This document shows positions 17,209 through 26,362 of a stretch of 48,563 nucleotides of DNA, piece after piece. This DNA is from Bacteroidaceae bacterium (GTDB lineage Bacteria > Bacteroidota > Bacteroidia > Bacteroidales > Bacteroidaceae). The position numbers and the translations under genes were made by a program. The DNA lies in assembly GCA_902362375.1 (NCBI GenBank), contig CABIVS010000002.1:639878-688440 (forward strand), in the 5' to 3' direction. The stretch's first letter is position 1. The number at the start of each line of letters is the position of its first letter. The notes below the pieces were generated by a model. The model saw only the letters and a list, made by a program, of their open reading frames with translations. It had not been told where the DNA came from and searched no databases.

Positions 17209-17490
17209 TCCAGCTAGCTCCGGAGGGGGCGGTGGGGTGTTTTTTTTATTTAAGAAAGGCGTTTACCAAACGTTATCTTCTGAACTCAAATCTCGCAAAT
17301 TTGAAATCTACAAGAAGATAAGGCAACGGAAGCGTTCACTAAGGATGTGTTATCAAACATTGTGCTTTGCATAATGTTCTGTATATCTCGTCTTGGCGTG
17401 GGCTAGCTGTGTTGCTTATCCTTGTAGATGGGCAATGCGAGAGCCTGAGTTCGGGATAAGCAGAAGTACAGACTCCCATGCCTTTTTTTA
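17209..17490 (+). ncRNA. Candidate structured ncRNA (or structured leader of the SusC mRNA)
   Basis: The segment starts just after a consensus promoter and ends at CC followed by seven T (17481-17489). It is non-coding in all frames and rich in nested pairing. CAGCTAGC (17211-17218) pairs with GCTAGCTG (17402-17409). TTATCTTCT (17273-17281) pairs with AGAAGATAA (17313-17321). AACATTGTGC (17356-17365) pairs with GCATAATGTT (17369-17378), closed by a TTT loop. TGCTTATCC (17413-17421) pairs with GGATAAGCA (17454-17462). The G-rich 5' segment (17223-17238) can also pair with CCCATGCC before the T-run. A free-standing RNA of the Bacteroidales-1 or 6S-like kind is one possibility. I cannot confirm a family. 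If the T-run does not stop transcription, this is a 320-nt leader. Confidence 0.55.
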
Positions 17491-17530
17491 TTTACTGCTC
17501 AATCCGGGGAGGCTATAAGCCATAAATAAC

Positions 17531-20500
17531 ATGCAAATGAATTATCATGCTCCCAATTCTTTGTTTTCTTATTTGAATGTAGCCTTTATTAAAAGTATCG
17601 GCTGTTTATGTGCTCTTTTCCTATGTATGGCTAGCTACGCGCAGGATGTCACTGTACGAGGAAAAGTTTCTACTCATGGAGAGGAAATGGCAGGTGTGAC
17701 TATTGTTGTGAAAGGTAGCAATGGACAGCAGGGCACAGTAACCTCAGTTAATGGCAATTATTCATTGAAAGTGGATAGTAAAGGAACTCTTATCTTTTCG
17801 TATATTGGTTGTGAAACAATGGAGGTTCCGGTAAAAGGGCGTACTACGATCAATGTGGAGATGAAAGAAACTTCTTTGGCTGTTGATGAAGTAATCATTA
17901 CTGTGCCTTACGGAACTGTTAAGAAATCTACATTTACCGGTTCGGCCGGAGTTGTTGATAAAAAGTTGATTGCGTCATCACAAGTAAGTAGTGTCTCAAA
18001 AGCATTACAAGGAAGTGTGGCAGGTTTACAATCATTCTCAACGAGTGGACAACCCGGAGAAGATGCTAGTATCTATATCCGTGGTATTGGTTCGGCCAAT
18101 GCATCTACCACTCCGCTTTACGTAGTGGATGGCGTTCCCTACGACGGTGCTTTGTCTTCCATTTCTTCACAGGATATTGCTTCTATTACTGTGTTGAAAG
18201 ATGCTGCGGCTGCTACGTTGTATGGATCGCGTGCTGCAAACGGTGTAATCATGATTACCACCAAACAGGGAGTCGAGTCTGCTCCGGTTATCGAGTTGTC
18301 TGCTAAATTCGGTTTTTCAAGTCGTGCGGTAAGAGATTATGACCAGTTAAGTACCAATGATTATTTTATGTTGCAATGGGAAGCTATGCGTAATAAATAT
18401 ATAAACGATGGTCATTCGGCAGAAGATGCTGCACAGCGATCTTCATCCGAGTTAATATCTGCTATTGGCATTAATCCTTATGGAAGCAAATATGTCCAGC
18501 CGGTTGGGGTAGATGGTAAATTGGTGGCAGGAGCTACACCATTGTGGGACGACAGTTGGGAGGATGCTTTAACGCAAGACGCACACTATACGGATTTAAG
18601 TGCTCGAATTTCAGGTGGAAGTAAGAATACGAAATATTACTTCTCGTTGGGGTATCTGGACGATCAAGGGGCATATATCTGTTCTGGCTTCAAGCGTTAT
18701 ACATTGCGTTCTAATATCACTTCCGATCTGCGTGACTGGTTACAGGTGGGTTTGAACGTTTCGGGTACCCATTCTATTCAGGATTATCCGAAGCAGGATG
18801 ATACTGCAATCGGTAATATTGTATTGGCTGCACGTTCATTACCTTCATTCTATCCGGTTTACGAGCGGAATCCCGATACCGGTGAGTATTTGCTCGGTGA
18901 CGATGGAAATAAAATCTATGATTACGGAAATTATCGCAAGAGTTCTTACCGCGGTTATAATTTTGTTCAATCTATGCCCTATGACAAGAATGAGATAAAG
19001 AGGGATGCGGCTTCGGTACGCGGATATTTGCAGATTGCTCCGATTAAGGGATTATCCTATAAGATGTCTTTGAGCATAGATTACAACAGTAAATTTTCGC
19101 ATGATTATACTAATCCCACTTATGGAAAAGAACCTTTGGTAGGTTCGGTTAGTAAGCGCAATTATCGGACTACAGGTATGACATTCAATAATGTGGTAAA
19201 TTGGGAGCATAAATTCAAAGAACTCCACAATATTCGTTTGATGGCAGGTCAAGAATATTATGAGTACAATACTTCCAACTTCGGAGGATCACGTTCCGGT
19301 GTCATTACTGATGGCTTTTTTGAACCGGACGCAGCTTCTACATTGACAGGTTTCAGTGGAAATAGCGATCAGTATAAATTACTTAGTTATTTCGGAAGTG
19401 CCGAATATGCTTTCAATCAGCGTTATTTCTTATCGGCGTCCATGCGTACTGATGGATCATCACGTTTTCATCCCGACAATCGTTGGGGAACATTTTGGTC
19501 GTTTGGGGCTTCCTGGAAAATTCATCAGGAGTCTTTTATGAAAGGTGTTGCTGACAAATGGCTGTCAAACCTAAGTATTCGTGCCAGTTATGGTGCTCAG
19601 GGAAATGATAATGTGGGTTATTATGCGTATCAAGAATTATACGGTATCGGTAGCTTCTTGGGTGAGACTACTCTTCACGCTTCTCGTCTGGCAACTCCTG
19701 ATTTGTCGTGGGAAACGAACTTGAACTTTAATGTCGGTTTGGACTTCGGTTTTTTGAATAACCGCATCAATGGTACGATTGAATACTTTAACCGTGCGTC
19801 CAAAGATTTGCTGTTCAGCCGTGATTTAGTACTTTCTTCCGGTTTTAGTTCTATTGATGCCAATATTGGAAAATTGAAAAACTACGGTTGGGAATTTACT
19901 GTAAATGCTACACCTGTATTGACTCGTGACTGGACATGGCGGTTGTCGGTTAATATGACGACTTATAAAAACAAAATAGTGCAGTTGCCCACGGAAGTAA
20001 TGTGGCAAGGTAGTAAGAAATGGGTACAGGGTGGTTCATTGTATGACTTTTGGTTGTATGAATGGGGTGGTGTAGATCCCGAAACCGGAAGTGCGCAATG
20101 GGCTTATTATGATGCTGACGGCATGAGGCATTTAACAGATGACTATTCGGCTCTGACTTCTGATAAGAAGGTAAAAGCTGGTAGCTCTTTGCCGAAATTA
20201 AGTGGAGGTTTCCAGTCAGATCTTACATGGAAAGATCTGTCATTATCTATGTTGTTCTCTTATGGTATCGGTGGAAAAATCTATAATAATGATATAACGA
20301 TGCTGATGAGAGTAAACGGTGGTAATGGAGATAGTATGAGTAAAGAACTCTTGAACCGTTGGACACCAGAAAATACAAATACAAATATTCCCCGGTTGAC
20401 ACAGGATGGTACAAGCAAGTTTACTTCCTCGTCTACACGTTGGCTGGTAGATCGTTCTTTCCTTCGTTTAAAAACAATAACACTCAACTATAACTTACCG

Positions 20501-20677
20501 AAGAAATGGTTGCACCCACTGACTTTGAAAGATGCAAGCGTATTTGTGCAAGGTGAAAATATGCTGACATTCAGTAAGCAGCAGGGACTTGATCCGGAAC
20601 AGCCGGTCAGTGGTATGGCTTCTTTCCGTTATCCGGCTATGAAGACAATTTCATTTGGTATCAATGTAAAACTTTAA
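17531..20677 (+). CDS. SusC-family TonB-dependent outer-membrane transporter
   Basis: 1048 residues. A signal peptide ends near MASYAQ (about 37), followed by a CarboxypepD_reg-like domain (VRGKVSTHGEEMAGVTIVVKG, about 42-120). A plug begins near 130 (VPYGTVKKSTFTGSAGVV) and contains IYIRGIGSANASTTPLYVVD and LYGSRAANGVIMITTK, the SusC/RagA signatures. The rest is a 22-strand barrel ending in an aromatic-poor KL terminus. It imports an oligosaccharide across the outer membrane using TonB energy, capped by the SusD partner encoded 1 bp downstream. No glycosidase, lyase or regulator accompanies the pair, so the substrate is unknown. It converges on the PL15 gene of the heparin locus but has its own promoter. 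An in-frame ATG two codons downstream is an alternative start. Confidence 0.95.
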   Translation: MQMNYHAPNSLFSYLNVAFIKSIGCLCALFLCMASYAQDVTVRGKVSTHGEEMAGVTIVVKGSNGQQGTVTSVNGNYSLKVDSKGTLIFSYIGCETMEVPVKGRTTINVEMKETSLAVDEVIITVPYGTVKKSTFTGSAGVVDKKLIASSQVSSVSKALQGSVAGLQSFSTSGQPGEDASIYIRGIGSANASTTPLYVVDGVPYDGALSSISSQDIASITVLKDAAAATLYGSRAANGVIMITTKQGVESAPVIELSAKFGFSSRAVRDYDQLSTNDYFMLQWEAMRNKYINDGHSAEDAAQRSSSELISAIGINPYGSKYVQPVGVDGKLVAGATPLWDDSWEDALTQDAHYTDLSARISGGSKNTKYYFSLGYLDDQGAYICSGFKRYTLRSNITSDLRDWLQVGLNVSGTHSIQDYPKQDDTAIGNIVLAARSLPSFYPVYERNPDTGEYLLGDDGNKIYDYGNYRKSSYRGYNFVQSMPYDKNEIKRDAASVRGYLQIAPIKGLSYKMSLSIDYNSKFSHDYTNPTYGKEPLVGSVSKRNYRTTGMTFNNVVNWEHKFKELHNIRLMAGQEYYEYNTSNFGGSRSGVITDGFFEPDAASTLTGFSGNSDQYKLLSYFGSAEYAFNQRYFLSASMRTDGSSRFHPDNRWGTFWSFGASWKIHQESFMKGVADKWLSNLSIRASYGAQGNDNVGYYAYQELYGIGSFLGETTLHASRLATPDLSWETNLNFNVGLDFGFLNNRINGTIEYFNRASKDLLFSRDLVLSSGFSSIDANIGKLKNYGWEFTVNATPVLTRDWTWRLSVNMTTYKNKIVQLPTEVMWQGSKKWVQGGSLYDFWLYEWGGVDPETGSAQWAYYDADGMRHLTDDYSALTSDKKVKAGSSLPKLSGGFQSDLTWKDLSLSMLFSYGIGGKIYNNDITMLMRVNGGNGDSMSKELLNRWTPENTNTNIPRLTQDGTSKFTSSSTRWLVDRSFLRLKTITLNYNLPKKWLHPLTLKDASVFVQGENMLTFSKQQGLDPEQPVSGMASFRYPAMKTISFGINVKL

Positions 20678-20678
20678 A

Positions 20679-22214
20679 ATGAATACAACAATGAAGATAA
20701 AACTTAAAAATGTATGTGGACTTATTTTGATGGTATGTGCAGTGGTGTCATGTGATTTAGATACTACTCCTACCACTTCATTGGATGCTCCGAATGTATA
20801 TAAAGATACGAAGAATGCGGAACGTGTGTTGAGGGGCGCATGGAACTATATCTTTAATACGGGCTCCACTTATGCATCTATTGGTATGGGTTCCATAATG
20901 TTGAATGACGATTTTGCCGGTTCAGACGCTGTCAGAACAAGAAGCTATGGTTTCTCCGGCAGTTATAACCTGACAAACGGATATTCACGCGGCGAGTATA
21001 ATGGCGTGCTTTGGGATTTGATGTATGATCCGATTAATAATTGTAACGGCATATTGAAGTATATAGACGATGTGGCGGGAACTAAAGAAGATAAGGCCAG
21101 GATCAAAGGACAGGCATTGGCTACACGTGGGTACGCATATATGATTTTGGCTACACATTATTCTTTTGCCATCGACAAAGATCCGAATGCTGTTTGCGCT
21201 CCAATATATACTGAACCAACAGATAACGAAGTAGCTTTGACAGGAAAACCTGCTTCTAGTGTATCAGAAGTTTTTGCTCAAGCTCTGAGTGATTTGGAAG
21301 ATGCCTTGTTGTTTATTCCTGAAAACTATTCACATGGGAATGATGCGAATGCCCAGTATCAGATTGATTATTCTGTTGCATTGGGCTTGCTGGCACGTAC
21401 TCATCTATATGCTCGTAGCTGGCAGAAGGCGTATGATTATGCGACGGATGCTTTAGCTATCAATTCTTATTTAATGAATGAGAATGAATATAAGAGTGGC
21501 TTTAATGATTATACCAATAAAGAGTGGATGTGGGGATTGTCATGTACAATTGACGATAATATGCCCTGTTATCTGTTTTATTTCAAGGATTGCACATCCG
21601 ATGGTTATACAAACCTCAATGCCGATCCTTATTTCAAGGAAGAGTTTGAAGATGGTGACTACCGTAAGGATTTATTCGGTTGGGGACAGACGGCTTATGG
21701 AGACTGGGCTATGTTGAATAAGAAATTCATATTTAAAGACCTCGACAATATGTTGGCGGATTTAGTATTGATGCGTACTTCGGAGATGTATTTGATTAAA
21801 GCTGAAGCGGCTGCTCATTTAGCAGGTAAAGAGGGTGAAGCACAACAGTTGTTACAGACTTTGCGTAATGCCCGTATGAAGGAAGGTAAAACTGCGCATG
21901 CAGTTACGGAAACCGGTGATGCGTTGATACAGGAAATATGGAAAGAGCGTCGTAAAGAATTGTGGGGTGAAGGTTTTGCTTTGACTGACCTTATTCGTAA
22001 CCAACAATCAGTGGAACGTAAGGAATATGATGGAAAGATTACTGTGGGTGGCAAAGAAATATCGGTTAAGGGACATACTATTATTAGTTTACCGGATAAT
22101 ACTCCTTTTGTTCCGAATAGTAAATATTATCTGTTCCGCATTCCTGAAAAGGAAGAGTTGCAGAATACCGGACTTTATTCGAAATATCCGAGATTGTCTA
22201 TTTATGATTTATAA
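20679..22214 (+). CDS. SusD-family surface glycan-binding lipoprotein
   Basis: 511 residues. The start may equally be the second Met at 20691, which gives MKIKLKNVCGLILMVCAVVSC, a lipoprotein signal with Cys in VVSC. The mature part is a RagB/SusD fold of TPR-like helices: NAERVLRGAWNYIFNTG near the N-terminus, QALATRGYAYMILATHYSFAI (about 145-165), and the C-terminal SusD block with ADLVLMRTSEMYLIKAEAAAHLAG and IWKERRKELWGEGFALTDLIR. It binds glycan at the cell surface and forms the lid of the adjacent SusC protein. A strong bidirectional terminator follows it. Confidence 0.95.
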   Translation: MNTTMKIKLKNVCGLILMVCAVVSCDLDTTPTTSLDAPNVYKDTKNAERVLRGAWNYIFNTGSTYASIGMGSIMLNDDFAGSDAVRTRSYGFSGSYNLTNGYSRGEYNGVLWDLMYDPINNCNGILKYIDDVAGTKEDKARIKGQALATRGYAYMILATHYSFAIDKDPNAVCAPIYTEPTDNEVALTGKPASSVSEVFAQALSDLEDALLFIPENYSHGNDANAQYQIDYSVALGLLARTHLYARSWQKAYDYATDALAINSYLMNENEYKSGFNDYTNKEWMWGLSCTIDDNMPCYLFYFKDCTSDGYTNLNADPYFKEEFEDGDYRKDLFGWGQTAYGDWAMLNKKFIFKDLDNMLADLVLMRTSEMYLIKAEAAAHLAGKEGEAQQLLQTLRNARMKEGKTAHAVTETGDALIQEIWKERRKELWGEGFALTDLIRNQQSVERKEYDGKITVGGKEISVKGHTIISLPDNTPFVPNSKYYLFRIPEKEELQNTGLYSKYPRLSIYDL

Positions 22215-22233
22215 ATCCGTATAACTATAAAAC

Positions 22234-22273
22234 CAGTCCCTTCTTCTTTTGATAATCAAAAAAGAAGGGGCTG
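22234..22273. terminator. Bidirectional terminator between convergent SusD and PL15 genes
   Basis: A near-perfect inverted repeat: CAGTCCCTTCTTC at the left arm and AAGAAGGGGCTG at the right, with a T-rich/A-rich inner part and a short loop. Flanking T-rich sequence on both strands supports termination in both directions. Confidence 0.75.
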
Positions 22274-22295
22274 ATTTTGATATAAAGAGCATTGA

Positions 22296-24917
22296 TTAAA
22301 TTTCAAAATCAGGCAAATAGTCTGTCAGCACTTTACTAACTTGTTTCCCTTTTACTTGGTCAATAACAGTCGTCGCACCTTCCTTTTTACCTGCATCATA
22401 GTTTAAGGAAACTTTTTCCACTTTATTACTAACGTGAATAGCGGCTTTTCCTTTTTCCGTAAGGTTGCAAGTGATAGTCCAGTCACCTACTTGAATGGTA
22501 TTGCCTTTGCGAACTAACTGCATATCCGGGCGATTATTTCCATGTATATCCATAACCGTTAAGAAACGGGCGGTTTTGCAAGGAACTGTTGTAGAAGAGA
22601 AATGCCAGTGATTAGGATATTTCACCGCTTTTCCTTGTGCATTCGTTACATTTTTCCAGTTGGTCGGAGCACAGAAGAAAGTATCTACCATTGCCTGTTC
22701 CGTTTTTGCCGAACTGAAAAGATGAGCAACAGAGATACCACCGGCTTTATTTCTTCCGGTTACTTTCACTTCATTAGTCAGTTCCAGTATTTCCATCGGT
22801 AATTCTACAGTATGTAAAAGGTAACTCCATGTTACGGCTTCTTTTCCTTCCAGCTCATCATAAATCACGAAAATTCCGGTAGTTCCCAATTGGATGATAT
22901 GACGGCGGAACATATCCAATTTATTCTCATCCCATCCTTTTTCAGGCGTATATTGCGTACCGGATAGTTCGCCACGTTTCAGCCATAGGGGAGAAGTCAC
23001 TTTGCCATAAGCATTGGAAGCATCTCCTACCATATAAGCGATTTTTTCTCCTTCATACCAACGCGGAATCCAGCCATATCCTTCTGTTCCAATCTTTTGA
23101 GTCATTCCATTTACCAAAATACTGTTGTGTGCACGGGTGTTACGGTAAGAATACATACAATGATCGTCCGTAAAACCTGTACGATGTCCGCTGCTGTAAA
23201 AAATGGCTTTACCCCCATAGAATGTATTGAAAGCATTCTGATTGGCTAGTGCATGGGAAGTGGAACCATAAGAACTGGAGCGGAACGATAACATGGCATT
23301 CCTGTCTATATCTCCCAAAGAAGTATTCATCGTACCGATTCCTGTTTCATTGAATACTTTCGCCATGGGTAGCTCGGCAAGAGTATGTCCTTCTTTGGGG
23401 AGAGTTTTCTTGGTTGTACAACGATACCAGGTCAAATCTCCGGATTTTCCGAGGAAAGTCTTTTCCATAATATCCGGTTCTTTTTGCAGAATAGTACGTA
23501 CATAAGCGGCCGCCCACGGATTATTACATTCACGTGCCAAGGCATCCGCATAACCTACTCGTGTACCGTTCGGCTTCATCTTGCTCTCGTGTGAATTGCC
23601 TTGTCCGGCAGATTTTGAGAATGGAGGTTGCTGGTAGATGACGTAAAATGCATTGTTGTTATACCACGTATCAGCGAAGAAATCGAATCCGCTGATACGG
23701 GAGTAGAAAGCGGGAACTTCAATCAATGTGCGAAGATTGACCTGGAAATAGGAATCACCATTGTGCCATCCTCCGTCAGCGTTGAGGCCCGGAAGACGGG
23801 ATACCCATTCATTGTAGCAATAATCCACCCAGGTGGAAGCCATCGGTAGCTCACCATACGTAGCAAATGCCGCCATATTCAAGATACGGAAAGTCATTTG
23901 CCAGACATGATTATCAGCAATGCGGTTTTCCAAGTGATTGACATATTCATGATAGAACTTCTTTCCATTGTCACGAATCGTTCTTAGGAGTAGTTTTCTC
24001 TCATTCGGAGTCAACAGATTGTACCATGCATCATACGCTGAAGTACTCATGGACAGAATAGTAGAACGATTGAAATCTCCGGCAAAGTATTTACTGTTTT
24101 TCCAGGAAAGAATTTCGGAAAGCCGCTTTATACCTTCTTTGTAGTATACCTCGTCTTTCGTTAGCAGGTAAGCGCGTACCATGGCTTCGATATTTGCTTC
24201 TTCACGGTCTACAATCTTACGACTTTCCCGAATCAGGGCAGAACGATATTGAACAATGTTTGTCAGCTTGACAACCTGGGTTGTATCAATTTCTTCTTCC
24301 AGATGTTTCAGCGGGTGGTTCAGGCATTTATCGGCTTTTCGGATATAAGCCTGTGCCTCCGGATTGTTTTTATTCCGTTCGATGATATTATCCCAATCTT
24401 CGGTATCAAGCAAGATGCGGGGATGGGTTTGGGGTAATTTGGCTAATACTTCCTGTAGAGAAGGAGGACTGAATGTACGTATGTGTTCGTCTATATAAAA
24501 ATGATAAACAGGTGACCATTCTTCTTTTCCTTCTTTGTCAACGTAGGCATGTTGCCAATACCATTTCCCTTTTTCAAAGAGTTTGAATGGGTTGAAAAAG
24601 GCCCATTTTCTTTCGGCGGTAATCACTTCCGATTTGAATTCGGGGTCGCGTGCGATACGGATGCGGTAGGTTACTTCCGGTTTGTAGTCCTCTTCTTCAA
24701 CTCCGTCCAATACGGCACCGAGGTGCGGGAACTTATCCGGCCACATAAAACGCGGAGGATTGACGGTAATATGCTGTCCGTCCAGGGGCGAAGGCGTTTC
24801 GCGGACTTCATGCATCAAGGTCTGTTGAGTCAGATGCATGATTCCTTTTTGTGCATACCCGTTGGCGAATAGCAAAAGGGTGAACAAGAGGAAAATAGAT
24901 ATTCGTTGTTTCATCAT
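22296..24917 (-). CDS. Polysaccharide lyase PL15, heparinase II/III-like exolyase (BT4652-like)
   Basis: 873 residues. A signal peptide ends at about 22 (FTLLLFANGYAQ). Residues about 45-145 are a fibronectin-like N-terminal part of the DUF4962 kind (SPLDGQHITVNPPRFMWP). Then comes an alpha/alpha toroid with IADNHVWQMTFRILNMAAFA (the Asn/His catalytic region, about 336-355) and DGGWHNGDSYFQVNLRTL. The heparinase II/III beta-sheet domain starts near 520 (ISFRSSSYGSTSHALANQNAF-like sequence around 545-565). The family degrades heparan-sulfate or heparin oligosaccharides by beta-elimination in the periplasm. Position and length match BT4652 of B. thetaiotaomicron. It is the last gene of the leftward locus, 34 bp after the transporter gene. 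Confidence 0.9.
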   Translation of the reverse strand: MMKQRISIFLLFTLLLFANGYAQKGIMHLTQQTLMHEVRETPSPLDGQHITVNPPRFMWPDKFPHLGAVLDGVEEEDYKPEVTYRIRIARDPEFKSEVITAERKWAFFNPFKLFEKGKWYWQHAYVDKEGKEEWSPVYHFYIDEHIRTFSPPSLQEVLAKLPQTHPRILLDTEDWDNIIERNKNNPEAQAYIRKADKCLNHPLKHLEEEIDTTQVVKLTNIVQYRSALIRESRKIVDREEANIEAMVRAYLLTKDEVYYKEGIKRLSEILSWKNSKYFAGDFNRSTILSMSTSAYDAWYNLLTPNERKLLLRTIRDNGKKFYHEYVNHLENRIADNHVWQMTFRILNMAAFATYGELPMASTWVDYCYNEWVSRLPGLNADGGWHNGDSYFQVNLRTLIEVPAFYSRISGFDFFADTWYNNNAFYVIYQQPPFSKSAGQGNSHESKMKPNGTRVGYADALARECNNPWAAAYVRTILQKEPDIMEKTFLGKSGDLTWYRCTTKKTLPKEGHTLAELPMAKVFNETGIGTMNTSLGDIDRNAMLSFRSSSYGSTSHALANQNAFNTFYGGKAIFYSSGHRTGFTDDHCMYSYRNTRAHNSILVNGMTQKIGTEGYGWIPRWYEGEKIAYMVGDASNAYGKVTSPLWLKRGELSGTQYTPEKGWDENKLDMFRRHIIQLGTTGIFVIYDELEGKEAVTWSYLLHTVELPMEILELTNEVKVTGRNKAGGISVAHLFSSAKTEQAMVDTFFCAPTNWKNVTNAQGKAVKYPNHWHFSSTTVPCKTARFLTVMDIHGNNRPDMQLVRKGNTIQVGDWTITCNLTEKGKAAIHVSNKVEKVSLNYDAGKKEGATTVIDQVKGKQVSKVLTDYLPDFEI

Positions 24918-24951
24918 ATAACTTTGCTTTTATTATTCATCGCTTTGTTGT

Positions 24952-26220
24952 TCAGCGTTGTTTGAACAAATCTTTCAGACGAATAGTCTTGTTATTAATC
25001 AGTGGACGTGCCCAGAAACCAATAAAGGTGATATATCCTACGAAAACAAGGATAAAGAGCATACCCGTGCGAAGTGATGTTGCATCTGCCAGCGTACTTA
25101 CAATCATCGGACCACCGGCACCACCTACAATTGCTGAGCATAGTATACCTGCGAATGAACCGTGGTGCTGTGACGCAGAGTTCAGTGCTAATGAGAATAC
25201 GATGGAATACATCATGGAGATACTGAAGCCAACAGCTGGGAAAGCAAGCATAGATACTTCTTTACTTCCGAACAATGCTGATAATAATAGAATGATCGTC
25301 AGAATTCCGGAAATCTGTAACAATCGTTTGCTGTCAATCAACTTGAGTAGGATCATGCCTACCAGACAACCGGCTGTCATCAATCCCCAAAAATAGCTCA
25401 CGGCTTGTGCACCGTCTGTTTGCGGGTTAACTCCATGGTATTGTTCCAGGAAGGTACTCATAAAGATTGAAGTTCCTTGTTCCGTGCTTACATAGCAGAA
25501 GATTCCCAGGAAAAACAGCCATACATATTTCTGTTTGAATAAAGCCAGATATGAATCTTTAGATCCGCTTTTCTCGTCTTCTTTCAACTCGATTTTGGGA
25601 AAACGGGATACACCGACAGCAATCAGCATGACCAATAGCAGGATTGTAAATACCCAATAAAGAGATACCCACGGCATTTCCCGTGGAGTGACATCGGCCA
25701 ACAAGTCGATAAAGAAACCCTTACCTGCTGTATATGTCGCCGGATTAAGTTCGCGAATCAGATAAGTATATACCAGAGGACTTAGGAAAGAAGCAATGCC
25801 AAACATAAATTGCGCCAATTCAGCGATAAATGCATAGTTTTCTTCTCCTCCTACGGTACGTTGGAGTGGATTCAATACCGTTTGTAACATGGCCATTCCT
25901 AACCCGATGATGAAAGAAGAAGCTAATAACATTGGATACGTGTGCATGCAGGCAAACAAGATGGTACCGATGAACGGCATCAGAAACCCACCGAATAATA
26001 CCGGCTTTTCACCGAAACGGTCAATGAGCAATCCGGCAGGGATAGACATGATGGCATAGGCCAGGAAGAAAGAAGTCGGGATAAATCCCGCCATTGCCAG
26101 GTCGCTTAGATTGAAGTTGTGGATAATATCCGGAATGAGTGGACCTAGAATATTGGTGATAAACGAGATGGTAAACCAGAACGCCATAATCAGCGCCAGC
26201 ATTCCTAAATTTTTTCTCAT
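24952..26220 (-). CDS. MFS sugar transporter (FucP-like; BT4653 position)
   Basis: 422 residues with 12 hydrophobic segments. The MFS loop 2-3 motif is present as GLLIDRFGEKPVLFGG (about 63-78). The overall pattern, with NPLQRTVGGEENYAFIAELAQFMFGIAS after helix 4 and an extended loop between helices 5 and 6, matches the fucose/glucose:H+ symporter (FHS) branch. In the locus it should carry the monosaccharides released from heparan sulfate (GlcNAc, GlcN or the unsaturated uronate product) through the inner membrane. The next gene upstream encodes a sugar kinase that would trap the product. Substrate assignment is by context only. Confidence 0.88.
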   Translation of the reverse strand: MRKNLGMLALIMAFWFTISFITNILGPLIPDIIHNFNLSDLAMAGFIPTSFFLAYAIMSIPAGLLIDRFGEKPVLFGGFLMPFIGTILFACMHTYPMLLASSFIIGLGMAMLQTVLNPLQRTVGGEENYAFIAELAQFMFGIASFLSPLVYTYLIRELNPATYTAGKGFFIDLLADVTPREMPWVSLYWVFTILLLVMLIAVGVSRFPKIELKEDEKSGSKDSYLALFKQKYVWLFFLGIFCYVSTEQGTSIFMSTFLEQYHGVNPQTDGAQAVSYFWGLMTAGCLVGMILLKLIDSKRLLQISGILTIILLLSALFGSKEVSMLAFPAVGFSISMMYSIVFSLALNSASQHHGSFAGILCSAIVGGAGGPMIVSTLADATSLRTGMLFILVFVGYITFIGFWARPLINNKTIRLKDLFKQR

Positions 26221-26229
26221 AATCTTAAA

Positions 26230-26346
26230 TAGTTGATAGTTGATAAATGATAACTGATAGATGGAAGTTGATAATTAATGATGATTGAGTATTTGTATGT
26301 TGGAATAACTTTCATTTACTAACTATCATTTATCAACTATCAACTA
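26230..26346. repeat. Perfect 23-bp inverted repeat filling the MFS-ROK gap
   Basis: The left arm (26230-26252) and right arm (26324-26346) are exact reverse complements built from TAGTTGATAGTTGATAAATG units; 71 bp lie between them. The arms themselves contain tandem AGTTGAT units, with further partial copies between the arms. The whole intergenic region could fold into one long hairpin. It resembles a dispersed Bacteroides intergenic repeat more than a promoter. Confidence 0.75.
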
Positions 26347-26362
26347 TCATTTATTTTTGTTT

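Noticed and set aside
17124..17321. 65-codon open frame overlapping the promoter and structured RNA
   Set aside because: It begins upstream of the consensus promoter, runs through the stem-forming sequence and has no coding character or start signal.
26230..26346. Short CRISPR-like array in the MFS-ROK gap
   Set aside because: The units form one inverted pair with internal short repetition, not regularly spaced direct repeats with unique spacers, and no cas genes are present.
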